DNA of 33,660 nt from Amycolatopsis thailandensis (lineage in GTDB: Bacteria; Actinomycetota; Actinomycetes; Mycobacteriales; Pseudonocardiaceae). Position 1 is the stretch's first letter. Every line of letters begins with the position of its first letter. A program made the position numbers and the translations under genes. The DNA lies in contig NZ_NMQT01000149.1 of NCBI RefSeq assembly GCF_002234405.1, positions 1 through 33,660 of the forward strand, in the 5' to 3' direction. The notes beneath the pieces are model-generated. The model saw only the letters and a program-made list of their open reading frames with translations. It made no database searches and was not told the DNA's origin. Below, one piece after another: positions 15,229-23,038 of this stretch.

Positions 15229-16509
15229 TCAGGCTTTTTGCGCGGCCGCGACCACGGCCGAGGTGATCGTCGCGAGGTCCTCGGCCTCGGAGATGTAGGG
15301 CGGCATCGTGTAGATCAGGTTCCGGAACGGGCGCAGCCAGACGCCGTTCGCGGTGAGCACATCGGTCGCGACAGCCATGTCCACCGGGTGGTCCAGTTCC
15401 ACCACGCCGATGGCGCCGAGCACCCGCACGTCAGCGACCGAAGACAGCTCGCGAGCCGGTTCCAGCCCGGCCTTCAGCGCGGCTTCGATCCGCGGGACGT
15501 CGGACTTCCAGCCGCCTTCGGCCAGGATCCCCAGCGAGGCGTTGGCGACTGCGCAGGAAAGAGGGTTACCCATGAAGGTCGGCCCGTGCGCCAGTACCGG
15601 CAGTTCGCCGCGCGAGATCCCGTCGGCGATCTCCGGTGTGCACAACGCCGCCGCCATCGTCAGGTAACCGCCGGTCAGCGCCTTGCCGAGGCACAGGACG
15701 TCCGGGGTGACCCCGGCGTGCTCGGCGGCGAACATCCTGCCGGTGCGGCCGAACCCAGTGGCGATCTCGTCGAAGATGAGCAGGACGCCGTTGGCCTCGG
15801 TGATTTCGCGCAGCGCGCGCAGGTACGCGGGCGGGTGGAACCGCATGCCGCCGGCGCCCTGGACGACCGGTTCGACGATGATCGCGGCGAGTTCGCCCGC
15901 GTGCTTCTCGATTTCGGTCGCGAGCAGGTCGAGGTAGGCCTGGTCCGGCTCGTCGCCGAAGCCGCCGGGAGGCTTGGGCAGGAACAGCTGGTCCGGCAGG
16001 ATCCCGCGCCACAGCGAGTGCATCCCGCCCTCGGGGTCGCAGACGCTCATCGGCGTGAACGTGTCGCCGTGGTAGCCGCCGCGCCAGGTCATCAGGCGTC
16101 GCTTTTCCTTGCGCCCCACCGACTGCCAGTACTGCAGGCACATCTTGACGGCGACCTCGACCGACACCGACCCGGAGTCGCACAGGAAGACGTGCCGCAG
16201 GCCGTCCGGGGCGAGATCGACCAGCGTCTTCGCCAGCCGGATGGCCGGCTCGTGGGTGAGCCCGCCGAACATCACGTGACTCATCCGGCCCGCCTGCTCG
16301 GCCAGCGCCGCGTCCAGCACCGGGTTCCGGTAGCCGTGGATCGCCGCCCACCAGGAGGACATGCCGTCGACCAGCTCGCGGCCGTCGTCGAGGGTGAGCC
16401 GGACCCCGCTCGCCTCGCGGACCAGCAGGGAGTCGATCGGGCTCGGCATCGGCCCGTACGGGTGCCAGACGTGTTCCGCGTCGAGCGCGAGGAGTTCGGC
16501 GGCGTCCAT
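15229..16509 (-). CDS. bioA: Adenosylmethionine-8-amino-7-oxononanoate aminotransferase (DAPA synthase)
   Basis: This 426-residue class III PLP aminotransferase uses S-adenosylmethionine to aminate KAPA to 7,8-diaminopelargonate, the substrate of BioD. Conserved blocks are HVWHPYGPM at the N-terminus, DGMSSWWAAIHGY, GYHGDTF, the LLIFDEIATGFGRTG pocket and the PLP lysine in LGKALTGGY (near Lys276). Start ATG 16509 is preceded at six bases by TAGGGT, so a leaderless start is possible. Only 25 bp separate it from the P450 stop, so read-through from the P450/SRPBCC genes is also plausible. bioF is not in the window, and bioD/bioB lie 5 kb away beyond two SulP genes. Confidence 0.97.
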   Translation of the reverse strand: MDAAELLALDAEHVWHPYGPMPSPIDSLLVREASGVRLTLDDGRELVDGMSSWWAAIHGYRNPVLDAALAEQAGRMSHVMFGGLTHEPAIRLAKTLVDLAPDGLRHVFLCDSGSVSVEVAVKMCLQYWQSVGRKEKRRLMTWRGGYHGDTFTPMSVCDPEGGMHSLWRGILPDQLFLPKPPGGFGDEPDQAYLDLLATEIEKHAGELAAIIVEPVVQGAGGMRFHPPAYLRALREITEANGVLLIFDEIATGFGRTGRMFAAEHAGVTPDVLCLGKALTGGYLTMAAALCTPEIADGISRGELPVLAHGPTFMGNPLSCAVANASLGILAEGGWKSDVPRIEAALKAGLEPARELSSVADVRVLGAIGVVELDHPVDMAVATDVLTANGVWLRPFRNLIYTMPPYISEAEDLATITSAVVAAAQKA

Positions 16510-16534
16510 CCGGCGACCCTACGACACACCCCGC

Positions 16535-17743
16535 TCAGCGCAGGCGCACAGGGAGGGTTTCCAGGCCGTGGACGAGGGTGCTTTCCCGCCACCGCAAGGT
16601 TTCCGGGTCGGCGTCCAGGCCAAGGCCCGGGAACCGCTCCAGCAGGCCGCGCAACGCGATCTCCGCCTCCAGCCTGGCCAGCGGGGCGCCGACGCAGTGG
16701 TGGATCCCGTGCCCGAAAGCGAGATGCCCGGCCGCCGGCCGCGTGACGTCCAGCCGCTGCGGGTCTTCGAACCGCTCGGCGTCCCGGTTCGCGCCGATCA
16801 GGGAGACGAGCACGAACTCGTCCGCCGGGATCTCGACGTCGCCGACCAGGACGGATTCCCTGGTGAACCGGATGGTCGCCAGGTGGATCGCGCCGTCGTA
16901 CCGCAGGAACTCCTCGACCGCTCCGGGCAGCAGGGCGGGATCGGCGCGGAGCGCGGCCAGCTGCTCCGGCTCGCGCAGCAGCGCGAGAACGCTGTTGGCG
17001 ATCAGGTTGACCGTCGTCTCGAACCCCGCCACCAGCAGGAGGAACGCCATCGACAACAGCTCGTCCCCGGAGAGCGAGTCGCCCTCGTCGCTGGCGTGGA
17101 TCAGACCGGAAAGCAGGTCTTCGGCGGGTTTCGCGCGCTTTTCCTCGATGAGGTCGACGAGGTACGCGTGCATCTTCGCCGCCGCGGCACGGAGTTCCTC
17201 CGGCGTCGACCAGGCGAGCATCGTGTTCGACCACTTCGCGAACGCCGGCTGGTCGCCCGCGTGGACGCCGAGCAGTTCGCAGATGACCCGGATCGGCAGC
17301 GGGACGGCGAACGAGGGCAGGAGGTCGACGCGCTCGGCGTCACCGATGTCGGCCAGCAGTTCGGCGGTGATCTGCTCGATCCTCGGCCGCAGCCGGGAAA
17401 CGGTACGCGAGGTGAAGGCCTGGTTGACCAGTTTGCGCAACCGCGTGTGGTCCGGCGGATCCGAGTTGAGCATATGGCCCGTCAGCGCGCGGACGGCGCT
17501 GTCACCGGCGGATTCGAAGCCGTCGCGTTCGAAGAGGCGCTGGACCTCGCGGGTGTCCTTGGCCATACGGGGATCCGCGAGCACGGCGCGGGCCTCGGCG
17601 TAGCCGGTGACGAGCCAGACCTCCAGGCCGCGCGGCAGGCGCACCTTCCGGACCCGGCCGCTTTCCCGCAGCAGCGCGGAGACCCGGTGCGGTTCCTGGA
17701 CGAGATCCCAGGCAAGGGGCATGACTTCTTCGGCTGCCACCAT
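16535..17743 (-). CDS. Cytochrome P450 (CYP107-like)
   Basis: This 402-residue soluble bacterial P450 has an I-helix AGFETT oxygen-activation motif, an EEFLR (ExxR) K-helix and the heme loop FGHGIHHCVGAPLAR with heme-ligand Cys350. All catalytic landmarks are intact. The length and pattern suit the large CYP107 group. It sits 24 bp after an SRPBCC gene and 25 bp before bioA on the same strand. In Bacillus the CYP107 member BioI makes the pimeloyl precursor of biotin, so a role in biotin precursor supply is conceivable, but CYP107 enzymes are abundant in actinomycetes and most act in secondary metabolism. The substrate cannot be read from the sequence. Confidence 0.93.
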   Translation of the reverse strand: MVAAEEVMPLAWDLVQEPHRVSALLRESGRVRKVRLPRGLEVWLVTGYAEARAVLADPRMAKDTREVQRLFERDGFESAGDSAVRALTGHMLNSDPPDHTRLRKLVNQAFTSRTVSRLRPRIEQITAELLADIGDAERVDLLPSFAVPLPIRVICELLGVHAGDQPAFAKWSNTMLAWSTPEELRAAAAKMHAYLVDLIEEKRAKPAEDLLSGLIHASDEGDSLSGDELLSMAFLLLVAGFETTVNLIANSVLALLREPEQLAALRADPALLPGAVEEFLRYDGAIHLATIRFTRESVLVGDVEIPADEFVLVSLIGANRDAERFEDPQRLDVTRPAAGHLAFGHGIHHCVGAPLARLEAEIALRGLLERFPGLGLDADPETLRWRESTLVHGLETLPVRLR

Positions 17744-17767
17744 CGGTACGCCTCCCCAGCGCGCCGG

Positions 17768-18193
17768 TCAGCGTTCGGCCAGCGCGGCCACCACTCGCTC
17801 GGTCACTTCGGTCCAGTATGCCCGCTGTTCCTCGCGTTCGTCGGCGCCCGCGAGCCATTCCTGATGGAACCGGAGCGTGGTCTTCTGCTCGGTGCCGCTC
17901 ACCGTGATCTGGAGGGTGGAGTCGTGGTCCCAGTCCTTCGGCCGCCAGGTCAGCCGGAGCTTGTCGCCCTCGGAACGACCGCGGATCTCGCCGGTCGTCC
18001 CGTTGGCCGTCTCGTACGCCGCGCCCGGCTCGCTGCCGAGTTCGGCGCCCGGACCGAGCCAGATCTCCACGCCGTCGCGTCCGACCAGGAAGTCCCACAC
18101 CTGCGTGCCGTTGTACGGCACCGTCTGGGAAACGCCTACCTGCCAACCACTTCCGGCTGTTTTGGCCGTTGCTTTGGTCACGCGGGCCATCAT
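17768..18193 (-). CDS. SRPBCC/AHSA1-type protein
   Basis: This protein of about 141 residues has the START-like helix-grip layout of AHSA1/SRPBCC proteins: an early WQVGVSQTVPYNGTQVWDFLVG, central strands with LRLTWRPKDWDHDSTLQITV and FHQEWLAGADEREEQRAYW, and a C-terminal amphipathic helix. Such proteins bind hydrophobic ligands or act as Hsp90 co-chaperone-like factors. The start is among ATG 18193, ATG 18190 and GTG 18181, with no strong SD to decide; an upstream in-frame start at 18214 is less likely. It heads an apparent SRPBCC-P450-bioA series on the minus strand and is divergent from the uridine-kinase-like gene. Confidence 0.82.
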   Translation of the reverse strand: MMARVTKATAKTAGSGWQVGVSQTVPYNGTQVWDFLVGRDGVEIWLGPGAELGSEPGAAYETANGTTGEIRGRSEGDKLRLTWRPKDWDHDSTLQITVSGTEQKTTLRFHQEWLAGADEREEQRAYWTEVTERVVAALAER

Positions 18194-18246
18194 CCCATCG
18201 GGTGTACCGTGCATCAGTCACCGGTCCGGGTGGAGGATCTCTTTCC

Positions 18247-18870
18247 GTGCGCTACCGTCCGATTTCTCCCGCTCTGCTGGTCTCCGAACTGACCGAACGC
18301 ATCACGGCGATCACGGGCCGCCGCCGGATCGCGGTCGCGATCGACGGCGCGGCCGGTGCGACCGAAACCACAGAACTCGCCGACGCCCTGGTCGATCCCC
18401 TGCGGGTCGCCGGTCACGCGGCGCTGAGGATCTCGGCGAACGACTTCCTCCGGCCCGCGTCGCTGCGCTTCGAACGGGGCAAAAAGGACCCGGACTCGCG
18501 CTACACCGACTGGCTCGACCTCGGCGCCCTGCGCCGCGAGGTGCTCGACCCGCTCGCCGAGGACGGCAGCGGCCTGGTCCTCCCGTCGCTGTGGGACCCG
18601 GTGCGCGATCGCGCCACCAGGGCCGAACGCGTCGAACTGCCCGAAGGCGGCGTCGTCCTGCTGGACGGCGAATTCCTGTTCGGAGCCGGGCTCGCTTTCG
18701 ACCTGAGCGTGCACCTGTGGCTCTCGCCCGCCGCGCTCAAGCGGCGGGTGCCCGACGAATGGGCGCTCCCCGCCTACGAGCGCTACGAACAGGAAGTCGA
18801 CCCGGCGGCGCTGTCCGATGTGGTGATCCGCGTCGACGACCCGAAGCACCCGGCGCGCTACGAACCCTGA
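18247..18870 (+). CDS. Uridine kinase-like protein with degenerate P-loop
   Basis: This 207-residue protein has the fold features of the uridine kinase/phosphoribulokinase family: a strand followed by a P-loop region (RIAVAIDGAAGATETTELAD), a SANDFLRPA segment, a DSRYTDWLD segment, VVLLDGEFLF and a LIDR-like C-terminal half. The Walker A lysine is missing: in GAAGATETT a Glu stands where GKT/GKS would place Lys. Phosphotransfer is therefore doubtful unless another residue compensates. The GTG start at 18247 has GGAGG ten bases upstream. The gene is divergent from the SRPBCC gene and converges on pimB'. I cannot assign a substrate. Confidence 0.82.
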   Translation: MRYRPISPALLVSELTERITAITGRRRIAVAIDGAAGATETTELADALVDPLRVAGHAALRISANDFLRPASLRFERGKKDPDSRYTDWLDLGALRREVLDPLAEDGSGLVLPSLWDPVRDRATRAERVELPEGGVVLLDGEFLFGAGLAFDLSVHLWLSPAALKRRVPDEWALPAYERYEQEVDPAALSDVVIRVDDPKHPARYEP

Positions 18871-18874
18871 CCCG

Positions 18875-20032
18875 TCACCGCACCGCAGCGACCGGATCGC
18901 CGTCGAGCAGGCCGGAAAGCCTGCCCGCCATGGTGTCCCATCGCCAGTTCTCGCTGACCCACTCGCGGCCGGCGGCGCCCATGCGCCGCGCCCGCACCGG
19001 ATCGGCCAGCAGCGCGGCCAGCGTGTCCCGAAGCTGCTGTTCGTCGCGACCGTCGACGACGTGCCCGGTGACCTCGTCGAGCACCGTTTCCGGCGCACCG
19101 CCGGAATTCCCGGCGACGACCGGCAGCCCGGTCGCCGAGGCCTCCAGGTACACGATGCCCAGCCCCTCGACGTCGAGTCCCTTCCCCCGTGTCCGCGCCG
19201 GCATCGCGAAGACGTCGCCCGCGTTGTAGTGCGCGGGCAATTCCTTCCACGGCACCGATCCGGTGATGACGACGCTGTCCTGGACCCCCAGCGCGTCGAC
19301 GAGCCCGGTGAGCGTCTTGCGATACGGGCCGCCGCCGACGATCAGCAGCGCCACGTCCGGGATCCGTTCGCGGAGTTCGGGCAGGATCCTGATGAGCATG
19401 TCCTGGCCCTTGCGCGGCACCAGCCGCGAAACGCAGACGATCGTCGGACGGTCGCCGAGACCGTGCCGATCGCGGATCTCCTTGCCCGCGGCGTCGTCCG
19501 GCCGGTAGAGCTCGGTGTCGACGCCGCACGGGAGCATCTCCAGGCCGGCCATCGGGCCGAAAGCGGCCGAAAACCGGGAACGCGTGTACTTGCTGACGTA
19601 GGTGATCACGTCGACGGTGTCGCCGATCCGCCGCAACGCCTGCCGTGAGCCCGGGAGCATCGACCAGCCGACCTCGTGGCCGTGTGTCGACGCCAGCACC
19701 CGGCGGGCGCCGGCCGACCGCAGCGAATGCCCCAGCAGCGCGAGCGGCGCGGCGGCGCCGAACCAGACGGCCTCGCAGTCGCGGGCGCGCATGATCTCCT
19801 TGGCCCGCTTGAGAACATCCGGGGTCGGCAGCATCAGGGACGTCGGATGGCGCACCACCTCGAACGGGGCGGCGGCGTCGAACTCGCCGTGCGAGCCGGT
19901 GCTCGATTCCCAGGACGGGGCGTAGACGACGAGGTCGTCCGCGGGCAGGCGGGTGGCCAATGAATTCAGGTAGTTCTGGATGCCGCCCGGCCGGGGCGGG
20001 AAGTCGTTGGTCACCAGCAGCGTCCTCAGCAC
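18875..20032 (-). CDS. pimB: GDP-mannose-dependent phosphatidylinositol monomannoside mannosyltransferase (PimB'-like)
   Basis: This 385-residue GT4-family GT-B glycosyltransferase has an N-terminal LLVTNDFPPRPGGIQNY loop and the donor domain with VCVSRLVPRKGQDMLI, LLIVGGGPYRK and the conserved Glu block GLGIVYLEASATGLPVVAG. These are hallmarks of PimB' (Rv2188c type), which adds the second mannose to phosphatidylinositol mannosides at the cytoplasmic membrane face. The start is GTG 20032. It follows the NlpC/P60 gene on the same strand across a GC-rich hairpin, matching the mycobacterial Rv2190c/Rv2188c neighbourhood as I remember it. Another alpha-mannosyltransferase of GT4 is the main alternative. 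Confidence 0.87.
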   Translation of the reverse strand: MLRTLLVTNDFPPRPGGIQNYLNSLATRLPADDLVVYAPSWESSTGSHGEFDAAAPFEVVRHPTSLMLPTPDVLKRAKEIMRARDCEAVWFGAAAPLALLGHSLRSAGARRVLASTHGHEVGWSMLPGSRQALRRIGDTVDVITYVSKYTRSRFSAAFGPMAGLEMLPCGVDTELYRPDDAAGKEIRDRHGLGDRPTIVCVSRLVPRKGQDMLIRILPELRERIPDVALLIVGGGPYRKTLTGLVDALGVQDSVVITGSVPWKELPAHYNAGDVFAMPARTRGKGLDVEGLGIVYLEASATGLPVVAGNSGGAPETVLDEVTGHVVDGRDEQQLRDTLAALLADPVRARRMGAAGREWVSENWRWDTMAGRLSGLLDGDPVAAVR

Positions 20033-20062
20033 CCCTGCAGGCTACTTGGCCCCGGACACGCG

Positions 20063-20101
20063 AAAGGGGCGGCACCGCTTGCGCGGCACCGCCCCTTTTT
20101 T
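20063..20101. terminator. GC-rich hairpin with T-tract between NlpC/P60 gene and pimB'
   Basis: AAAGGGGCGG...CCGC pairs with GCGG...CCGCCCCTTT around a TTGC loop, with one internal CA/CA mismatch. It lies 12 bp after the NlpC/P60 stop (minus strand). The longer T-run is on the plus strand; on the minus strand only TTT follows, so termination of the hydrolase transcript may be partial. Confidence 0.7.
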
Positions 20102-20112
20102 CCCGCTGTTCG

Positions 20113-21165
20113 TCAGGCCGTCGGGCGACGGGCTCCGACGTAGTTGTTCTGCAGCGGCGACACCTTGACGACGTCACCGGTGGTCGGCGCGTGCACCATC
20201 ATGCCGTTGCCGACGTACATGCCCACGTGCGAAACCGGCGAGTTGTAGAACACCAGGTCGCCCGGCTGGAGCTGCGAGCGCTGCACCGGGGCGCCGAAGG
20301 TCGACTGCTGACGGCTGGACCGCGGCAGGGTGAGCCCCGCCTGCTTGTACGCCCACAGCATCAGACCCGAGCAGTCGAAGGACGACGGGCCGACGTCACC
20401 CCAGCCGTAGGGGCTGCCGAGCTTGCTCTTCGCGGCCGAAAGGGCCGCGGCGGCCTCGGGACCCGGGGCGGGCAGGTTGGGGAACGCGCCGCCCTTGTCC
20501 TTCTGGGCGTTCTTGTCCGCGGCGCTCAGGTTGCCGCTGGCCCGCTGGATCTCCTTGAGCTGGTCGTCCAGCGTCTTCTTGCGCGCCTCGATGTCCGTCG
20601 TCAGCTTGGCGGCGGTGTCACGGGCGGAAGTGGCCGTGTTCTGCGCGTCCGCCGCCTGCTTCGCGGCGGCCGCGGACTGGGCGACGGCGCCGCTCAGGTT
20701 GTTCAGGGCGGTGTTCTTGTTCGCCGCGAGGACCTCGAGCGCCGAGGAGCGCTCCAGGAAGTCCTGGGTCGACGCGCCCGACAGCAGCGAGGACAGCTTG
20801 TTCAGCTGCACACCGCTGGTGAAGGAGGCACCGGCGAACTTGTTCACCTCGTCCTGGAACGTCTTCTCGTCACCGGCCGCCTTGACACCGAGGTCCTTGG
20901 CGGCAGCGGCGTCGGCGGTGGCCTTGTCGAGCTCGCCCTGCTTCGCGGCGAGATCGTCCTTCGCCTTGAGGAGGTCTTCGTTCGCCTTCTCCGCCTGCGC
21001 CGCGAGGTCGCGGTACTTGGCGAGGGCGTCCGAGCCGGAGGGGGGCTGCTGGGGGGCGGGGGCTGGGGCTGCAGTGGCAGCAGGCTGGGCGACCGTTACT
21101 GCGGTGATCACCGCGGCCGCGGCCAAAGCTCCTGACACCACGCGCTTGACTGGATGCGACTGCAC
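20113..21165 (-). CDS. Secreted NlpC/P60 peptidoglycan endopeptidase (RipA/Rv2190c-like)
   Basis: This 350-residue protein has a Sec signal peptide (VKRVVSGALAAAAVITAVTVAQPAATAAPA), a long coiled-coil region (about 50-225, heptad-like Ala/Lys/Leu pattern), and a C-terminal NlpC/P60 domain (about 240-350). The catalytic triad is visible: Cys265 in SSFDCSGL, His313 in SHVGMYVG and His325 in MVHAP. Such enzymes cut D-Glu/mDAP bonds in stem peptides during division, and the coiled coil probably holds the enzyme inactive. GTG 21165 is preceded by AAAGGAG at a rather long distance. The mRNA seems to have a leader of about 250 nt with several stem-loops. Confidence 0.93.
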   Translation of the reverse strand: MQSHPVKRVVSGALAAAAVITAVTVAQPAATAAPAPAPQQPPSGSDALAKYRDLAAQAEKANEDLLKAKDDLAAKQGELDKATADAAAAKDLGVKAAGDEKTFQDEVNKFAGASFTSGVQLNKLSSLLSGASTQDFLERSSALEVLAANKNTALNNLSGAVAQSAAAAKQAADAQNTATSARDTAAKLTTDIEARKKTLDDQLKEIQRASGNLSAADKNAQKDKGGAFPNLPAPGPEAAAALSAAKSKLGSPYGWGDVGPSSFDCSGLMLWAYKQAGLTLPRSSRQQSTFGAPVQRSQLQPGDLVFYNSPVSHVGMYVGNGMMVHAPTTGDVVKVSPLQNNYVGARRPTA

Positions 21166-21350
21166 GGTCGCGCGTGTCTCCTTTGCTGTCGGCCACCGAC
21201 TCGGAACCCGGGACGAAGAGGTCGGGGGCCCTCTTCCACGGAGCCGCGTCGCCGACCGTGAGGTCCGCGCGGTTCCCCGCGTTCCCGCCTCGCGCCTGGC
21301 CGAGTGCTATCGCAACAGGTTTGGCGCAAGGCTGGTTCTGGTGCAACTCC
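21166..21350 (-). promoter_or_regulatory. Structured 5' leader of the NlpC/P60 gene, candidate c-di-AMP (ydaO-type) riboswitch
   Basis: Between the predicted promoter and the gene lie about 250 untranslated bases with several stems, including GAAGAGG/CCTCTTC (21215-21221 with 21230-21236) and GTCGG/CCGAC (21188-21192 with 21196-21200). On the minus strand a CGCGGGGAACCGCG element, GGTCGGCGACG and a final AAAGGAG resemble parts of actinobacterial ydaO riboswitches, which often control cell-wall hydrolases. The canonical GGGGTGAAT and CAGCTAACC blocks were not found, so the assignment is tentative. Confidence 0.35.
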
Positions 21351-21421
21351 CCGACAAAGCTGCTTCAGTGGCGATCCCGTGTCGCCGTCTGGCGACGACT
21401 TCCGGCCACGAGATCTCGGAC

Positions 21422-21450
21422 AGGTTACGAAACCCCGGGCACCACGTCCA
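21422..21450 (-). promoter_or_regulatory. Candidate promoter of the NlpC/P60 gene
   Basis: On the minus strand TGGACG (21450-21445) and TAACCT (21427-21422) are 17 bp apart, placing the start near 21414 and giving a leader of about 250 nt. In the rest of the 445-bp gene-free stretch (21166-21610), the segment 21480-21610 shows no element I can support. Confidence 0.4.
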
Positions 21451-21610
21451 CCATGGCAGGCACAAAAACTCTCCGTGATGCGCCGAAACACCTTCGGACC
21501 AGCATGAGCGGAAAGTTGTGACGGGCGTTACATCCTGGGGCTGATCTCGACTACCTACCGTTCACCTGATCGGATCGACCACTCGTCGAATGTCCCGGTC
21601 GCGGCGTGTC

Positions 21611-21853
21611 TCAGGCCGACTTCCGGCGCTCCTGGCCGGCGATCTCGACCATCCGGAGGCGCGGGACCATTCCGGCTTCGGCGAGCGCGTCGACCGCCTT
21701 CCGCTCGTCGGCGTCCCATTCGAGCGCGAGTGGCGCGCCGAGGAGAACACTGACGACACAGTCATGACACGCGTCACCGCGGACCGCGCACCGGTCGCAA
21801 TCGATGACGAGCGTCTCTATGTCCGCTATATCTGCGATGGCCTTGTCGTCCAT
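21611..21853 (-). CDS. Small conserved Cys-rich protein of unknown function
   Basis: This 80-residue protein has an acidic N-terminus, then LVIDCDRCAVRG and ACHDCVV. The four cysteines form a C-x2-C-x6-C-x2-C arrangement that could bind zinc or an iron-sulfur cluster. The C-terminal half is a predicted helix pair with WDADERKAVDALAEAGMVPRL. I recall similar proteins in other actinobacteria but know no function. ATG 21853 is chosen because GAGGAG precedes it by six bases; the frame is open to 21901 without comparable support. It faces away from the AbiEi-like gene, and a perfect palindrome lies between them. Confidence 0.75.
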   Translation of the reverse strand: MDDKAIADIADIETLVIDCDRCAVRGDACHDCVVSVLLGAPLALEWDADERKAVDALAEAGMVPRLRMVEIAGQERRKSA

Positions 21854-21914
21854 CCCGGGCTCCTCACTTTCAGTGGTGAGGCACACATTAAGAGCGACCA
21901 CCGACAGTTTCGCG

Positions 21915-21960
21915 CTCGTGAGTGGCTAGGACGGTTAGAACCGTCCTAGCCACTCACGAG
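21915..21960. repeat. Perfect intergenic palindrome, GTGAGTGGC family (copy B)
   Basis: Twenty-two-base arms (21915-21936 and 21939-21960, beginning CTCGTGAGTGGCTAGGACGG) pair without mismatch around AG. The right arm is the same as in copy C at 23056-23076. It lies in the divergent gap upstream of the AbiEi-like gene, so it is not a simple 3'-end terminator here. Confidence 0.9.
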
Positions 21961-21967
21961 ACTTGAG

Positions 21968-23038
21968 TTGTCCACAACCGCCCTCTCCATCCACAACTTC
22001 CGCCTGCCGCCCCCTCGGTCGCCTTCGCCGGGCCACCGTGGACAGGTGCCCCTACACAAACGCTGGTCGGAAGAAGCCATTCCGGCCGAACAACGACCGA
22101 GCTGGCCGATCCTGCTGCGGGAGCAGCACGGGATCGTGACGAGAGCCCAGTTGCTCGCCTATGGACACACCAGGGCGGACATAGTCGCCAACCTGGACGC
22201 GGGACGCTGGCAACGTGTACTGCCGCGGGTCTACGCGACTTTCACAGGCCCTCTACCGAGGGAAGCGGAAATCCATGCCGCCCTCCGCTACGGCGGCGGG
22301 CACGCGGTGCTGAGCCATCGCACCGCCGCGGAGGAATGGCGTCTCCTGCCGGTTGCTGACGGGCCGATCGAGATCACCGTCCCCTATTCCGGTTCGGCGA
22401 TTTCCCAGCGGCCCTTGGTGAAGGTCCACCGGTCGCGAGCGCTCCCGTATTCCGCGGCCGAAACATGGCCGCCGCGCACCAAGCTCACGGACACGATCGT
22501 CGATCTGGCGGCTTCCCGGCCCACTGCGCGAGAGGCGGTGAACGTCGTCGTCGATCTGGTCAGCCGGAGCAAAGTCCCACTGTCCGCCATGCGGGACTGC
22601 GTCTCGATGCGCCCGCCGTACAGATTCCGCGCCGAGATCCAGCGAGGTCTCGAACTGGTCGCCGGTGGCCTCATGTCGGCGCTCGAAGTGGAGTTCAAGG
22701 AACAAGTCGAGGAACGGCACGGGCTGCCGTCAGGCGACCGGCAGACAGCCGTCGAGGTCGACGGCAAAACGCTGTGGGAGGACGTCACCTACGATTCGCA
22801 CGGGGCGCGCCTGACCGTCCGATTGGACGGGCGGGCGACCCATGCGATGGCCGCGATCGCCTTCCGGGATCGGCGGCGGGACAACGCCGCGGAACTCGCC
22901 GGCCGGGCCCGCCTGGTCTACGGCTGGCAAGACGTCCGGAACTCGCCTTGCCAAGTCGCTGCCGAGGTCCGCGAGATCCTCATCCGGGAAGGGTGGCGCC
23001 CGACGACCGAACGCGTCAGCTGCCCGACCTGCTCGTGA
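21968..23038 (+). CDS. AbiEi-type winged-helix plus DUF559-like protein
   Basis: The N-terminal part (from about residue 45: WPILLREQHGIVTRAQLLAYGHTRADI) matches the winged-helix domain found in AbiEi-type antitoxins. The C-terminal part (about 235-350) resembles DUF559, a Vsr/PD-(D/E)XK-like fold: LEVEFKEQ, WEDVTYD, LTVRLDGRATH, DRRRDNA and LVYGWQDV. The usual Glu of the EVDG block is Arg here (VRLDG), so nuclease activity is questionable. It ends in a CPTC pair. Start TTG 21968 gives 356 residues; GTG 22046 gives 330 and fits the conserved region better. No AbiEii-like toxin gene is adjacent. Palindromic repeat copies bracket the gene, and its stop codon lies inside the downstream copy. Confidence 0.78.
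   Translation: MSTTALSIHNFRLPPPRSPSPGHRGQVPLHKRWSEEAIPAEQRPSWPILLREQHGIVTRAQLLAYGHTRADIVANLDAGRWQRVLPRVYATFTGPLPREAEIHAALRYGGGHAVLSHRTAAEEWRLLPVADGPIEITVPYSGSAISQRPLVKVHRSRALPYSAAETWPPRTKLTDTIVDLAASRPTAREAVNVVVDLVSRSKVPLSAMRDCVSMRPPYRFRAEIQRGLELVAGGLMSALEVEFKEQVEERHGLPSGDRQTAVEVDGKTLWEDVTYDSHGARLTVRLDGRATHAMAAIAFRDRRRDNAAELAGRARLVYGWQDVRNSPCQVAAEVREILIREGWRPTTERVSCPTCS

Noticed and set aside
12770..15298. 842-codon plus-strand open frame opposite SulP copy 2
   Set aside because: It mirrors the SulP-CA gene, is extremely Arg/Asp/Gly rich and has no domain.
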